In this document: piece after piece, positions 27,833-37,166 of the stretch | Layout: every line of letters begins with the position of its first letter | Position numbering within the stretch: the stretch's first letter is position 1 | From: Sedimentibacter acidaminivorans | Lineage (GTDB): Bacteria > Bacillota > Clostridia > Tissierellales > Sedimentibacteraceae | Reading direction: 5' to 3' | NCBI RefSeq assembly: GCF_017873955.1 | Contig: NZ_JAGGKS010000001.1 | Coordinates: 620,001-684,000 of the forward strand | Length of the DNA: 64,000 nucleotides | Translations under genes and position numbers: made by a program | The notes under the pieces: model-generated | Database searches by the model: none | Told to the model about the DNA's origin: nothing | What the model saw: the letters and a program-made list of their open reading frames with translations, nothing else

Positions 27833-28867
27833 TTAAGGTCTTTTGATGTTAAATTTTTCTGGGCTATTAGTAGCAGCACCAGCATCAAATATTAACCAAC
27901 TAACTACAGACTCCCAATCTGAATAGAACTTTCTTGCAGATTCCTCATCTGGATATTTTTCATATAATGCATCAAGTGAATTTTCAGAAACGAAGTCAAG
28001 CCAATCAGCTTCTTTTACTGCACTATTCGTAGATTCTTTTAGTATTTTTTGAACATCTGCGGGTACGTCTTTATCAACTAAAAGAGATAAAGGTGTGAAT
28101 GCTATATCCATATATTCCTTCGATTCTGGAATTATTTCAGAAAAAGTTGGAACATCTGGATAATTTGCTAGTCTTTCATTTGCAGAAACACCAATCAATT
28201 TCAAATCACCACTTTCAATATAACCCCTTACAGTTGAGAAGTTTGAATTTGTAAAATCCACCTGATCTCCCAATACAGCAACTATACAGTCACTTCCTCC
28301 AGTATAAGCAGTCATTGCCATATCTAAATCAAATTTATTATAAATTAAAGCTTGTACATGACCTGAACCACCAGGACCTGTATATGACATTTTTACTTTA
28401 CCTGGGTTCGCTTTCATATCATCAACTAATTCTTGAAGAGTATTGTATTTTGATGATTTATTAACTACGATAACTTTTGGATCATTTGCTGTAACTATTA
28501 TAGGTGAAAAATCTGCATAACTCATTTCTGATAAACCCATAGTTCTTTGTGTTCCTAAAGATTCTGCTGTAAACAGCACTGTATATCCATCCGAATCTGA
28601 ATCTAAAACAGTTTTAGCACCTATCGAGCCCGAAGCCCCACCTTGGTTTACAACAGTTATAGTTTGACCAAGGCTCTTTTCCATATGAATTGCAAGTTGT
28701 CTACCAACTAAATCTGTAGTTCCTCCTGCACTGTATGGAATAATCATTGTAATCGGTTTTTCTGGATATTTAGTAGCATCAGACGGTGATGAATTTCCAG
28801 AACAACCAGTTAATCCAAGTATTAAAACTAATACAAGAACTAAAGATAATACTAATTTCTTTTTCAT
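27833..28867 (-). CDS. tctC: Tripartite tricarboxylate transporter binding lipoprotein TctC
   Basis: A 344-aa extracytoplasmic substrate-binding protein. A lipoprotein signal peptide ends in the lipobox LTGC near residue 23. The Bug/TctC fold follows with YPEKPITMIIPYSAGGTTDLVGR and VVNQGGASGSIGAKTVLDSDSDGYT. The start at 28867 follows GGAGG by 9 nt; an in-frame extension to 28945 adds a non-signal hydrophobic stretch and is rejected. It is the first gene of the tct operon. The ligand is unknown. Confidence 0.93.
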   Translation of the reverse strand: MKKKLVLSLVLVLVLILGLTGCSGNSSPSDATKYPEKPITMIIPYSAGGTTDLVGRQLAIHMEKSLGQTITVVNQGGASGSIGAKTVLDSDSDGYTVLFTAESLGTQRTMGLSEMSYADFSPIIVTANDPKVIVVNKSSKYNTLQELVDDMKANPGKVKMSYTGPGGSGHVQALIYNKFDLDMAMTAYTGGSDCIVAVLGDQVDFTNSNFSTVRGYIESGDLKLIGVSANERLANYPDVPTFSEIIPESKEYMDIAFTPLSLLVDKDVPADVQKILKESTNSAVKEADWLDFVSENSLDALYEKYPDEESARKFYSDWESVVSWLIFDAGAATNSPEKFNIKRP

Positions 28868-29230
28868 TATTAAGTCCTCCATTTTTAAAATAGTAATAAG
28901 CATTATTAAAATCGTCGTTACTTTATTAAATACCATTGTTTTCATAATAAAGACATTCTCCAGTAAACGTAACTTAATTAAGTATTTCCTGAATTATATT
29001 AACTTTATTTTAGTAATATCTAACAAAATATTATTATTGGAAGTATATATTATATTCAAACTATTTGTCAATACATTATGTTTATTATATTTAATTTATA
29101 TCTATTTTGTATCAATTCAAATCAACTAACATATATACCAACCATATCTATTTACATGTTAGTAATTAAAGTATATAATAAAATTGATTTTACAACAAAA
29201 AACACAAAATTTTATTATGGAGGATTAATC
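28868..29230. other. Intergenic region between divergent tctC and the FMN-binding protein gene
   Basis: About 360 bp of very AT-rich DNA holding the divergent promoters. I see no inverted repeat strong enough to name as an operator, no riboswitch pattern and no credible small ORF with a ribosome binding site. Confidence 0.5.
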
Positions 29231-29695
29231 ATGTTCAAAGAAATGCGAAGAAGTGACAAAATGCTAAGTAATGAAGAAATGCTTGACATAATGAAAACCA
29301 CTGAATTTGGAATATTATCTACAATTGGTAAAAATGGATTTCCTTATGGCGTACCTGTTAATTTTGTATACAAAGATAACTACATCTACTTTCATGCTGC
29401 TTTAACTGGACACAAATTGGAAAATATATCGTTCAACAACAAGGTTTCCTTTTGCGTTGTTAAAGATGTTGAATTAATTCCAGATGATTTTAATACCAAA
29501 TTTAAAAGTGTAATAGCATTTGGTGAAGTAGAAGAAGTGTCAGAAGATAAGAAAAATGAAATTTTTATATTAATCCTAGAAAAGTTTTCGAAAGACTTCA
29601 TGAAACCAGGTATTGAGTACGTTAAAAAATCTGGCTCTAGTGCAAAAATTTTCGCTATTAAGATAGAACATATAACTGCAAAAGGTAAAAAATAG
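29231..29695 (+). CDS. Pyridoxamine 5'-phosphate oxidase-like FMN-binding protein (NimA type)
   Basis: A 154-aa split-barrel flavoprotein: MRRSDKMLSNEEMLDIMKTTEFGILSTIGKNGFPYGVPVNFVYKDNYIYFHAALTGHKLENI is the typical N-terminus of the NimA-related group, in which some members reduce 5-nitroimidazoles. The ligand histidine in FHAALTGHKLEN is present. The start at 29231 follows GGAGG by 8 nt; the open frame extends 51 codons upstream without a binding site. It ends at a 14-bp terminator. Confidence 0.87.
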   Translation: MFKEMRRSDKMLSNEEMLDIMKTTEFGILSTIGKNGFPYGVPVNFVYKDNYIYFHAALTGHKLENISFNNKVSFCVVKDVELIPDDFNTKFKSVIAFGEVEEVSEDKKNEIFILILEKFSKDFMKPGIEYVKKSGSSAKIFAIKIEHITAKGKK

Positions 29696-29724
29696 TATTT
29701 TATATTTATAATTTGTTTATTAAA

Positions 29725-29758
29725 AAAATGACACTTTAGTTTTATAAAGTGTCATTTT
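29725..29758. terminator. Bidirectional terminator
   Basis: A 14-bp perfect stem (AAAATGACACTTTA and complement) with a 6-nt loop separates the converging FMN-binding protein and aldehyde dehydrogenase genes. Confidence 0.85.
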
Positions 29759-29774
29759 ATATTTACAATACTTT

Positions 29775-31268
29775 TTAATATGGTGAATACTGAACTTTTT
29801 CTAATTCTGGATCGTAAAACTCACCAAATAATTCTGAATCTATAAGTTGATCAGGTTTATCATACTCTCTTGAAACCCAAGTTACATTCATGTAATGATG
29901 TAAATGAATATTTTCAGAAGTTGCATTTCCAGCCCATGTACCGCAACCTATTGAAGAAGTCATAGGCATACCGTTGTTCATGCTACCTGAATTTGCCTTA
30001 GATTGTGGTTGACGAACCATAATACGTCCAACACGAGCAACCATTGCAAGTCTGTGAATGTGGTCATCATCAAATGAGAAAATACCAACAGAGTGACCTA
30101 TTCCTCCAACTTCATGTATTGACATGATTGAATCTATAGCATTTTGGAATTCACCAGTATATTTATGAACAGCCAATAAAGTAGTTAATTTTTCACGACA
30201 CCATATACCTTCATATGATGAGTTATAAACTCCTGTATCATATGATGCAATTAGGAACTTTCTGTCTTCTGGAATTTCAAATCCAGCAGCTTTTGCCATA
30301 TCTTGAGGTGATAAAGCAACTGTATCTGAAAGTCTATGCATTTCTTTATCCCACATAGCATTTTTAACTGCTTCTTGTTCAGTTTCAGAAAGCTTATAAC
30401 CACCAACTTCAACTAATTCTTTAAGCGCATCTTCCCAAATACTCTCATGAATAACAATGTTACCATCTGCAGAACAACCAGAACCAAAATCAGATGTTTT
30501 TGAACGCATTGTATTAAATGCAGCCTTATGCAAATCTTGACTAGCTGTTTCATCCCAAATCATAGTTGCATTACCAGCACCAACTGCATAAGAAGGAGTA
30601 CCTGATTGATATGCACGACGTACAACCCCTTGTCCTCCAGTAGCAATAACCATATCACATTTAGTCATTAATGCTTCAGATGTAGCCTTATTTATTTTAG
30701 CTTTTTTACCTAGTATTTGAATTAAATCTTCAGGAGCTCCAACTCTCTTCAAACCTTCACGCATTAACTCTATAGTTCTTTGGCTTGTCTTTGCAGTACG
30801 AGGGTGTGGAGAAAAAATAATTGCATTTCTTGCTTTCAATGCATAAATTGCATTACCTGCTGGAGTAAGATCCGGATTAGTAGCTGGAATAATACATGCA
30901 ATAACACCAACTGGCTTTGCATATTTAACAATTTTTTTCTCAGGAATTTCATCAATAATACCTACAGATTTTTCTCTCAAGCAATCACGAAGGATACCAC
31001 GGATTTTAAATCTCTTAGCTTCACGGCTAATTGGATCCCCAAAGTTACTTTCTTCAATACCCATTGTAACTAATTCATGGAAATTTTTAGAATTTGCAAC
31101 TATCTGTGCAACCGATTGAATCGTCCTATCAATTTGTTCCTGACTCCAAGTTTCAAACTCTTTTTGAGCTTTATCTGCTTTTGCAAATGCTTCATCAATT
31201 TCATTAGCTGCATCTTCATTAACTTTCAATTCAGCATAACGATCTTTCATATTATTTTGTCTACTCAT
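29775..31268 (-). CDS. CoA-acylating aldehyde dehydrogenase
   Basis: A 497-aa enzyme of the EutE/PduP/AdhE-N type that converts an aldehyde and CoA to acyl-CoA with NAD(P). Visible motifs are YAKPVGVIACIIPATNPDLTPAGNAIYALKARNAIIFSPHP (cofactor domain), ATGGQGVVRRAY, and the presumed catalytic cysteine in FGSGCSADGN near residue 270. AGGAGG lies 7 nt before the ATG. It stands alone with a terminator downstream and is about 500 bp from its nearest upstream neighbour. The paralog at 48920-50296 belongs to the catabolic operon. Sulfoacetaldehyde or succinate-semialdehyde dehydrogenases share these motifs, so the substrate is open. Confidence 0.88.
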   Translation of the reverse strand: MSRQNNMKDRYAELKVNEDAANEIDEAFAKADKAQKEFETWSQEQIDRTIQSVAQIVANSKNFHELVTMGIEESNFGDPISREAKRFKIRGILRDCLREKSVGIIDEIPEKKIVKYAKPVGVIACIIPATNPDLTPAGNAIYALKARNAIIFSPHPRTAKTSQRTIELMREGLKRVGAPEDLIQILGKKAKINKATSEALMTKCDMVIATGGQGVVRRAYQSGTPSYAVGAGNATMIWDETASQDLHKAAFNTMRSKTSDFGSGCSADGNIVIHESIWEDALKELVEVGGYKLSETEQEAVKNAMWDKEMHRLSDTVALSPQDMAKAAGFEIPEDRKFLIASYDTGVYNSSYEGIWCREKLTTLLAVHKYTGEFQNAIDSIMSIHEVGGIGHSVGIFSFDDDHIHRLAMVARVGRIMVRQPQSKANSGSMNNGMPMTSSIGCGTWAGNATSENIHLHHYMNVTWVSREYDKPDQLIDSELFGEFYDPELEKVQYSPY

Positions 31269-31683
31269 TTTATTTCCTCCTTAAAATAATCAACTTAACT
31301 TCCCGCCTAACAATATCTAATTGAAATTATTATGATCACACACAACAATAATTTTATAATTATCGATTGCAAGCTGGTAATAAACATTTCAATATTTAAA
31401 GTTTGTTAATTTACTTTTATTGTATAATAAATATGTGAAAAAATCAATATAAATTTTAATATTTTTTTCAACGAATAAAAAAACTATCAATTTATGCTAT
31501 GTTTTATTTGAATTAGTTTCATTCTATGGAATTTATATGTGTTATATAAATATCACAGATAGCAAAGTCAAACATTAATACATATATATTTACCATAATT
31601 ACATGTGTTTATTATATCTTATTTAAGCAGCTATTCTTTTCACTATATTTTTCGCATAAAGACATATTTATATAATGCATGCA
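31269..31683. other. Long 5' region of the aldehyde dehydrogenase gene
   Basis: About 415 bp with no ORF that has a ribosome binding site. It must hold the promoter of the minus-strand aldehyde dehydrogenase gene; a candidate is TTGATT and TATACAAT at about 31425-31455. I see no known riboswitch pattern. Confidence 0.4.
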
Positions 31684-31742
31684 AAAAATACCTCTTTAAG
31701 TAGATAATTTTAATTGATTTACATTATCTACTTTGGAGGTAT
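31684..31742 (-). terminator. Terminator after the DUF1801 gene
   Basis: A long interrupted stem (ATACCTC/GAGGTAT and AGTAGATAAT/ATTATCTACT) followed on the minus strand by TTTTTTGC, about 40 nt past the DUF1801 stop. Confidence 0.7.
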
Positions 31743-31781
31743 GATTTCTATTTTATAAGATTTTTTTTAATAGTTGATATT

Positions 31782-32168
31782 TTATAGTTTTCTTTTTTTT
31801 ATTTCTTCTTCTTTTATATTTTCAGCTACCCTAAATTGTACAATATCACTAATCAGTTTTAATGGTAATGGTTTATCTAGAGGAAATTGAACTGCACCTT
31901 TTGAACTCTTATACTCATAAATTTTCTCTTTAAAATTTTCAATCCCACTAGTCCCAGGGTAAAACCCAATATGATTCTTATAAGCGGCAAAATGAACAAG
32001 ATTCCCATATAAATAAAAAGTCGGCATCTGCCAGCTAATTTTCTCCTTAGCTTCAGGAGCAGCTTCTTTTATAGTTTTTCTCAGCATTTTGAGTTTTTCC
32101 TGTACTTCAACTGGAAATCGCAGTATATATTCATCAATTGTCTGAAAAGATTTTTTATTTTCTCCCAT
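31782..32168 (-). CDS. DUF1801 (YdhG/frataxin-like) protein
   Basis: A 128-aa protein with the DUF1801 pattern: IDEYILRFPVEVQEKLKMLRKTIKEAAPEAKEKISWQMPTFYLYGNLVHFAAYKNHIGFYPG. Members include the Bacillus YdhG iron-handling protein, but the role is poorly defined. It lies 36 bp after the isochorismatase-family gene on the same strand, so the two are probably co-transcribed. Confidence 0.85.
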   Translation of the reverse strand: MGENKKSFQTIDEYILRFPVEVQEKLKMLRKTIKEAAPEAKEKISWQMPTFYLYGNLVHFAAYKNHIGFYPGTSGIENFKEKIYEYKSSKGAVQFPLDKPLPLKLISDIVQFRVAENIKEEEIKKRKL

Positions 32169-32204
32169 TATTCTGGTTTCTCCTAAATTTTCTAGTTATA
32201 TTTA

Positions 32205-32732
32205 TTATATGCCTGTGATTTTAATTTGCAAACTCTTCATAACATCCAATGCTGCTGTATTCAAATTACCATCATTACTTGCAACACATGTTGAATCTAC
32301 AATGATTTGGGCTTCTGGCAAAGCAGCCTTTGCCAAAATGGCATTAGAAATTACGCAAATATTTGATACAACACCAACCAACTCAACTTGTTCATACTCA
32401 TTTTGTTTAAGATACTCTGCCATTTCCATTGATCCAAATGTATTTTTTTCAAAACATCTAGTTTTATCATCACAAAAACCAGCGATTTTACCATATAACT
32501 CCCATCCATGTGTACCCTTTACACAATGTTGTATAGGAAGGTTTCTACCCTCCTGTGTATTAAGATAATCTATAGTGTGGGTATCAAAAGTAAACACTAC
32601 TTCATCACCATTATTTTTATATTGCTCAATCTTAAGTGCTATAGAATCCTCCAGCTTTACCGCCTTTTCAAACCCAAGTGCCCCACTTACAAAATCATTC
32701 TGATAATCAATTACCACTAATATTTTTTTCAT
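32205..32732 (-). CDS. Isochorismatase-family cysteine hydrolase
   Basis: A 175-aa cytoplasmic hydrolase. The catalytic triad is visible: Asp in VVIDYQNDF near residue 9, Lys in HCVKGTHGW near 82, and Cys in GVVSNICVISNA near 126. The layout matches nicotinamidase-like enzymes, but the usual metal-binding DxHxxxH pattern is altered (DTHTIDYLN), so nicotinamide may not be the substrate. The start at 32732 follows GGAGG by 7 nt. Confidence 0.85.
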   Translation of the reverse strand: MKKILVVIDYQNDFVSGALGFEKAVKLEDSIALKIEQYKNNGDEVVFTFDTHTIDYLNTQEGRNLPIQHCVKGTHGWELYGKIAGFCDDKTRCFEKNTFGSMEMAEYLKQNEYEQVELVGVVSNICVISNAILAKAALPEAQIIVDSTCVASNDGNLNTAALDVMKSLQIKITGI

Positions 32733-32956
32733 TTTATTCCTCCATTTTCCCAGACACGATTTCACTTCACCTGTCTTTTTTATTTATCGAGTTTTATTCA
32801 ATATTCTTGCTTTATATTCTAATTCTTATATAGCAAATAATATTTTCAAATTGATAATCCATAATACACTACATGTTGGTTCGTAGTACTTATCTTCATA
32901 AAAAATCAAACAAATATGCGAGAAATATCTTCTTTAACGACTCGTCTTGTATGTAC

Positions 32957-34705
32957 CTACTCTTTCAATTTAAAGTTGCTTATATACGTCTTTAACATCT
33001 GAGCCTGACTTGAGAGTTCTTCACTTGCAGCAGCACTTTCTTCAGCAGTAGCTGAATTTGTCTGAACAACAGCAGATATTTGTTCTACCCCTATATTAAC
33101 TTGTGAAATTGACATAGCTTGTTCATTACTAGCTTCAGCAATAAACTGAATAATCTCATCTGACTTTTTAGTTCCTAAAACAATTTCTTCAAGAGATCTT
33201 GCAGTCTCACTAACTATCTTAGTTCCTTTTTCAATCGAAATTAAAGAACCTTCTATCAAAACTGCTGTATTTTTTGCACTCTCTGCAGATTTTCCAGCAA
33301 GATTCCTAACCTCTTCTGCTACTACAGCGAATCCCTTACCAGCTGAACCTGCTCTAGCTGCCTCAACAGCTGCATTAAGTGCAAGTATATTAGTTTGAAA
33401 TGCTATATCATCAATATTTTTAATAATTTTACCTATTTCACTAGATGCAGTACTTATTTCATTCATAGCATTAATCATTTCTTGCATTTGAGCTTGTCCA
33501 CGATTTACATATAAACTTGATTCCGAAGAAATTTTCTTAGCATTTTCTGTTTTTTCTGCAGTTTTTCTTATTTGAGTTGAAACTTCGTGAATAGTTGCTG
33601 ATAGTTCTTGAATTGAACTTGCCTGTTCAGTTGAGCCTTGAGCAAGTGATTGTGAACCAGAAGAAACTTGTCCTGCACCATTAGCTACTTCAATTGAAGA
33701 TAAATTTATTTGTGTTAGTATATCATTTAACATACTAGATGTATCGATTAATGCTTCTTTAATTATTGCAAAATCACCATCATATGAGTTTTTAAAATTT
33801 AATTGTAAATTTCCTTTTCCTAGTTCTTCTAAAAGACCAGATATTTCTCTTATGTAATCTATATAAATCCTTAATCTGTTAGTTAATAACTTCATGGAAT
33901 TAGCTAACTCTCCGACCTCATCCTTAGTCTCAATATTAATTACCTCATCTAAATTTCCCTTTGCCAACTCATTAGTTACTTTGTTTAACTTTCTTATTGG
34001 AATAACAATACTAAGAATTATATATAAACCAAAACCAATCGTAATGCCTAAGCATACCAAAACAATCAAAACCATTCGCCTAATAGAATCACTAATTTGA
34101 TTTTCTACAATACTTTTTTGTTCACCTATATAAGTATCAATGAAATCTGTATAGTTACCTGTTCCTATAATCCAATTAAATGGCTTAAATAAAAGAGAAT
34201 AGCTGCGCTTTGGTGATGGTTCAGTTTCACCATCTTTAGGAAATTCATAGTCAGCGTAACCTCCTCCATCTTGCATTCCTGCAGCTTTTATTGCTTGAAT
34301 ATAAGCAACCCCATTAGCATCTGTTGCATCTGCTCTGTTTTTTCCTTCTGTATCTTTTCCAAGCAAAACAACACAAGTTCCATCCAAAGTATCTGCCCAA
34401 AAATAACCACTCTCACCGTACTTTAACTGTCTAAGTAAATTAGCGCCTAACTTTTCTGCCTCATCATATGTATATATACCTTTAGTATATAAGTCATACA
34501 CACTTTGAAGCATTGAATGTGTATTTTGGACTTGCTCTTTAATATTTGTATCAAAATTTCCTCTAATCTGTTTTTCAAGAGTATTTAAAGACAAATCTTT
34601 TTGATTGTTCATTTCAAAAATTGACATTATACCTACAAAACAAATTGTAAGGATAACTATCATTAGAAGTATTACCATTTTTGTTCTTATTCTTAATGAT
34701 TTCAT
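32957..34705 (-). CDS. Methyl-accepting chemotaxis protein (single Cache sensor)
   Basis: A 582-aa chemoreceptor. After a transmembrane helix at about residues 9-30 it has a single-Cache-type sensor (YGESGYFWADTLDGTCVVLLGKDTEGKNR...; PFNWIIGTGNYTDFID), a second helix near 210-232, HAMP, and the signalling domain with [40 protein letters not shown]. sCache_2 receptors often sense small organic acids. The start at 34705 follows AAGGAG by 8 nt. Its C-terminus is closely similar to that of the receptor at 13350-15026. Confidence 0.93.
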   Translation of the reverse strand: MKSLRIRTKMVILLMIVILTICFVGIMSIFEMNNQKDLSLNTLEKQIRGNFDTNIKEQVQNTHSMLQSVYDLYTKGIYTYDEAEKLGANLLRQLKYGESGYFWADTLDGTCVVLLGKDTEGKNRADATDANGVAYIQAIKAAGMQDGGGYADYEFPKDGETEPSPKRSYSLLFKPFNWIIGTGNYTDFIDTYIGEQKSIVENQISDSIRRMVLIVLVCLGITIGFGLYIILSIVIPIRKLNKVTNELAKGNLDEVINIETKDEVGELANSMKLLTNRLRIYIDYIREISGLLEELGKGNLQLNFKNSYDGDFAIIKEALIDTSSMLNDILTQINLSSIEVANGAGQVSSGSQSLAQGSTEQASSIQELSATIHEVSTQIRKTAEKTENAKKISSESSLYVNRGQAQMQEMINAMNEISTASSEIGKIIKNIDDIAFQTNILALNAAVEAARAGSAGKGFAVVAEEVRNLAGKSAESAKNTAVLIEGSLISIEKGTKIVSETARSLEEIVLGTKKSDEIIQFIAEASNEQAMSISQVNIGVEQISAVVQTNSATAEESAAASEELSSQAQMLKTYISNFKLKE

Positions 34706-34897
34706 GAAACATCTCCTTTCAAATTTAAATGTTAAATCGCTATATTGTAACATCGATAATTTAATCATACAATAAAATTAGTAAATGAAATTATTGGTAA
34801 GTTTAAATTTGAAATTTTTAAATATACTATATTTCTTCCCTTAATAAATTAACCTTAAATAAATATAGTATAATATCAAAAAATTATTATCTTATTG

Positions 34898-36214
34898 TCA
34901 ATTATTTTCTGGTATAAACAATAGATTATTATTCGTTCTTTCATCATTTAATATAGCCATTACATAGTTTCTAATATTGCAGGGCGGAAGATTTTTCAAC
35001 AAATTAAAACCTTTAGTATCTAACAAATCGTCTAATGCTTCATTTCTAAAACCAGAGAAATACCTCTTGTTAATTTCCGAAACAACACTAAACACTTCAT
35101 TTTTTTGTTCCTCGCTCAGTTCTTCTAAATCACCTATACAAGTTTTCTGATTCTTGCAACAATTTCGCTTAAAAAATTCTTCTGAATATTTTTCAAAATT
35201 AATAAGTGCTTCATCATTAATTTTATTCATAAAAGCATACTTTTCCATGTCTAGTTTTTGTGTTCTATAGTTATATCCTTTATTCGGTAAATATTGAATT
35301 TCTCCATATTGATGTGGATAAACCACTAAACAGCTTGTTGCAATATCATATAATATCTTATCTCCATAATTATGAGACTTAATATCTTGCAAATGTATGT
35401 GACCTGTCAATACTACATCTATATTGCATTTATGAAAAACTTCTAAACATTCCTCACTATTGCAAATAGTATAATCTTTATTAATTATTTTACTATGGTG
35501 TATCAAATTATGATGCATTACAGCTATAAGAGATGCATTGTTATTTTCTGCAAGCTTTGAACATTTCTCTATCCAATACAATGTTGATGTTTTAATAGAC
35601 CCTCCAACATCAGGATAATCATTTGTAGAATCAATCATCAACAGCCATTTCTTTTCAGTTGGTGCAACTAAATAGCTAAGCGATTCTTTATCTAGTGATA
35701 TTGCATCGTTATATCCATAATCTGCATAAATTTTAGTAAATGACTCTTTTGTTATACTTTGCGAATTAAGTGACTTATCTTTATAAAAATACATAGAGTT
35801 ACCATTCATAATATCATGGTTGCCAGGTATAACAAATATACTCGTACCTTCTTTTTCAATTTCTTTAAATTTTTTTGATAAATCAAGGTGACTTTCTTTT
35901 AAACCATTACAAGTTAAATCACCAGCTACTAATATAAAACTAGGTTTTTTCTCTATAACGTTTTCTTTTATAGCATTAATAAAATCATATGTGTATTGAA
36001 CTAGTTTATCTCCAGACATAATAAAACTATTAAAGGCCTTTCCATTGTCATGAGCTTTCTTAGAGATAAAATGAGGGTCTGATATAATGAAAAAAAGAAA
36101 CTCGTCATCTGACTTGATTAAATTAGAATGTGCAGTACTTTTAGATTCTAAAAATTTCATAGTTATTATAATTAATATTATTGCTAAAATAATTACAATA
36201 AGCATTTTTCTCAC
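34898..36214 (-). CDS. Membrane-anchored metallophosphoesterase
   Basis: About 438 aa. An N-terminal transmembrane segment (LIVIILAIILIIITM) is followed by a calcineurin-like phosphoesterase domain with the metal motifs SDPHF, AGDLTCNG, PGNHD, a later MHHN and GHIHL, all five blocks present. The C-terminal 120 residues are helical and carry a Cys-rich patch (KRNCCKNQKTCIG). It probably acts outside the membrane on a phosphate ester. The start is taken as GTG 36214, seven bases after AAGGTG; the TTG at 36220 is too close to that site. Confidence 0.88.
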   Translation of the reverse strand: MRKMLIVIILAIILIIITMKFLESKSTAHSNLIKSDDEFLFFIISDPHFISKKAHDNGKAFNSFIMSGDKLVQYTYDFINAIKENVIEKKPSFILVAGDLTCNGLKESHLDLSKKFKEIEKEGTSIFVIPGNHDIMNGNSMYFYKDKSLNSQSITKESFTKIYADYGYNDAISLDKESLSYLVAPTEKKWLLMIDSTNDYPDVGGSIKTSTLYWIEKCSKLAENNNASLIAVMHHNLIHHSKIINKDYTICNSEECLEVFHKCNIDVVLTGHIHLQDIKSHNYGDKILYDIATSCLVVYPHQYGEIQYLPNKGYNYRTQKLDMEKYAFMNKINDEALINFEKYSEEFFKRNCCKNQKTCIGDLEELSEEQKNEVFSVVSEINKRYFSGFRNEALDDLLDTKGFNLLKNLPPCNIRNYVMAILNDERTNNNLLFIPENN

Positions 36215-36446
36215 AAACAATCACCTTCCATAGATATATTTATATTAAAAATAAAGCCACTAATATTTATTATATTATATACCCTAATCACTAGAAAAGT
36301 AACATAAATTATTACAATAAATGAATTTAGACAAACACCTACCTTACGAAACAAATTTAAAAGATTTTTAATCCTAAAGAATAAATCACATATTGTAAAC
36401 ACCATTCATATTATAACTCTATAACACTGTGAAAGGAATGAATAAA

Positions 36447-37004
36447 TTGTATAATTTTAATAAACCATATATAAATCCCCACAATATTAACACGCCAATG
36501 TGTGGTTCAGAATATTTTTATAATATCAGTAAAATATACCCATACCCTTTTGGGGTAAATGTTACTATGTATGACTCTGAATTTTCTAAGCAATCAGTAA
36601 TGTTTGATGATTACGGTCCAGAACCCTTTGTTGTTAACATTGATGAAGCCACTAAACAAAACAATGCATTTCGTAGAGCTTTATGGACAGGAGACAATTT
36701 ACAGGTAACTTTAATGAGTATCGAAGTTGGTGAAGATATAGGTTTAGAGGTTCACCCAGAACTAGACCAATTTATACGTATAGAAGAAGGTAGCGGGATA
36801 ACTAAAATGGGAGATAATAAAGATAATTTAAATTTTCAAAAAGATGTATATGATGATTTTGCATTCATTATACCTGCTGGTAAATGGCACAACCTTATTA
36901 ATACAGGAGATAAGCCACTGAAACTGTACTCTATTTATGCACCACCTCAACACCCAAAGGGTACAATCCATGAAACTAAAGCAGATGCTGAAGCTTCAGA
37001 ATAA
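36447..37004 (+). CDS. Cupin-domain protein
   Basis: About 185 aa with one complete cupin domain in its second half: EVHPELDQFIRIEEGSG (motif 1) and IPAGKWHNLINTGDKPLKLYSIYAPPQHPKG (motif 2). The N-terminal region contains NTPMCGSEYFYNIS and is of unknown role. Three in-frame starts are possible: GTG 36429, ATG 36438, TTG 36447. Only the last is properly spaced (9 nt) from AAAGGA, so it is chosen, but not firmly. A strong terminator follows. Confidence 0.8.
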   Translation: MYNFNKPYINPHNINTPMCGSEYFYNISKIYPYPFGVNVTMYDSEFSKQSVMFDDYGPEPFVVNIDEATKQNNAFRRALWTGDNLQVTLMSIEVGEDIGLEVHPELDQFIRIEEGSGITKMGDNKDNLNFQKDVYDDFAFIIPAGKWHNLINTGDKPLKLYSIYAPPQHPKGTIHETKADAEASE

Positions 37005-37050
37005 AGATAAGTTAAGGGAGACATTTATATGTCTCCCTTAACTTATCTTT
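37003..37050 (+). terminator. Strong intrinsic terminator
   Basis: A 21-bp perfect stem with a 6-nt loop beginning within the cupin gene's stop codon and ending in CTTTATTTAT. Confidence 0.9.
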
Positions 37051-37166
37051 ATTTATATAGAACTACATATAAAATATAACCAACTAAACCAAATAACAGA
37101 TACTATATTTCTATTGAATTCAACTGCTTTAAGTTTACAGATATTTTTTATCACTACCAATCTATT

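Noticed and set aside
36211-36405. 64-codon hydrophobic ORF on the minus strand upstream of the metallophosphoesterase
   Set aside because: No ribosome binding site, overlap with the real start and low-complexity composition; probably just the promoter region.
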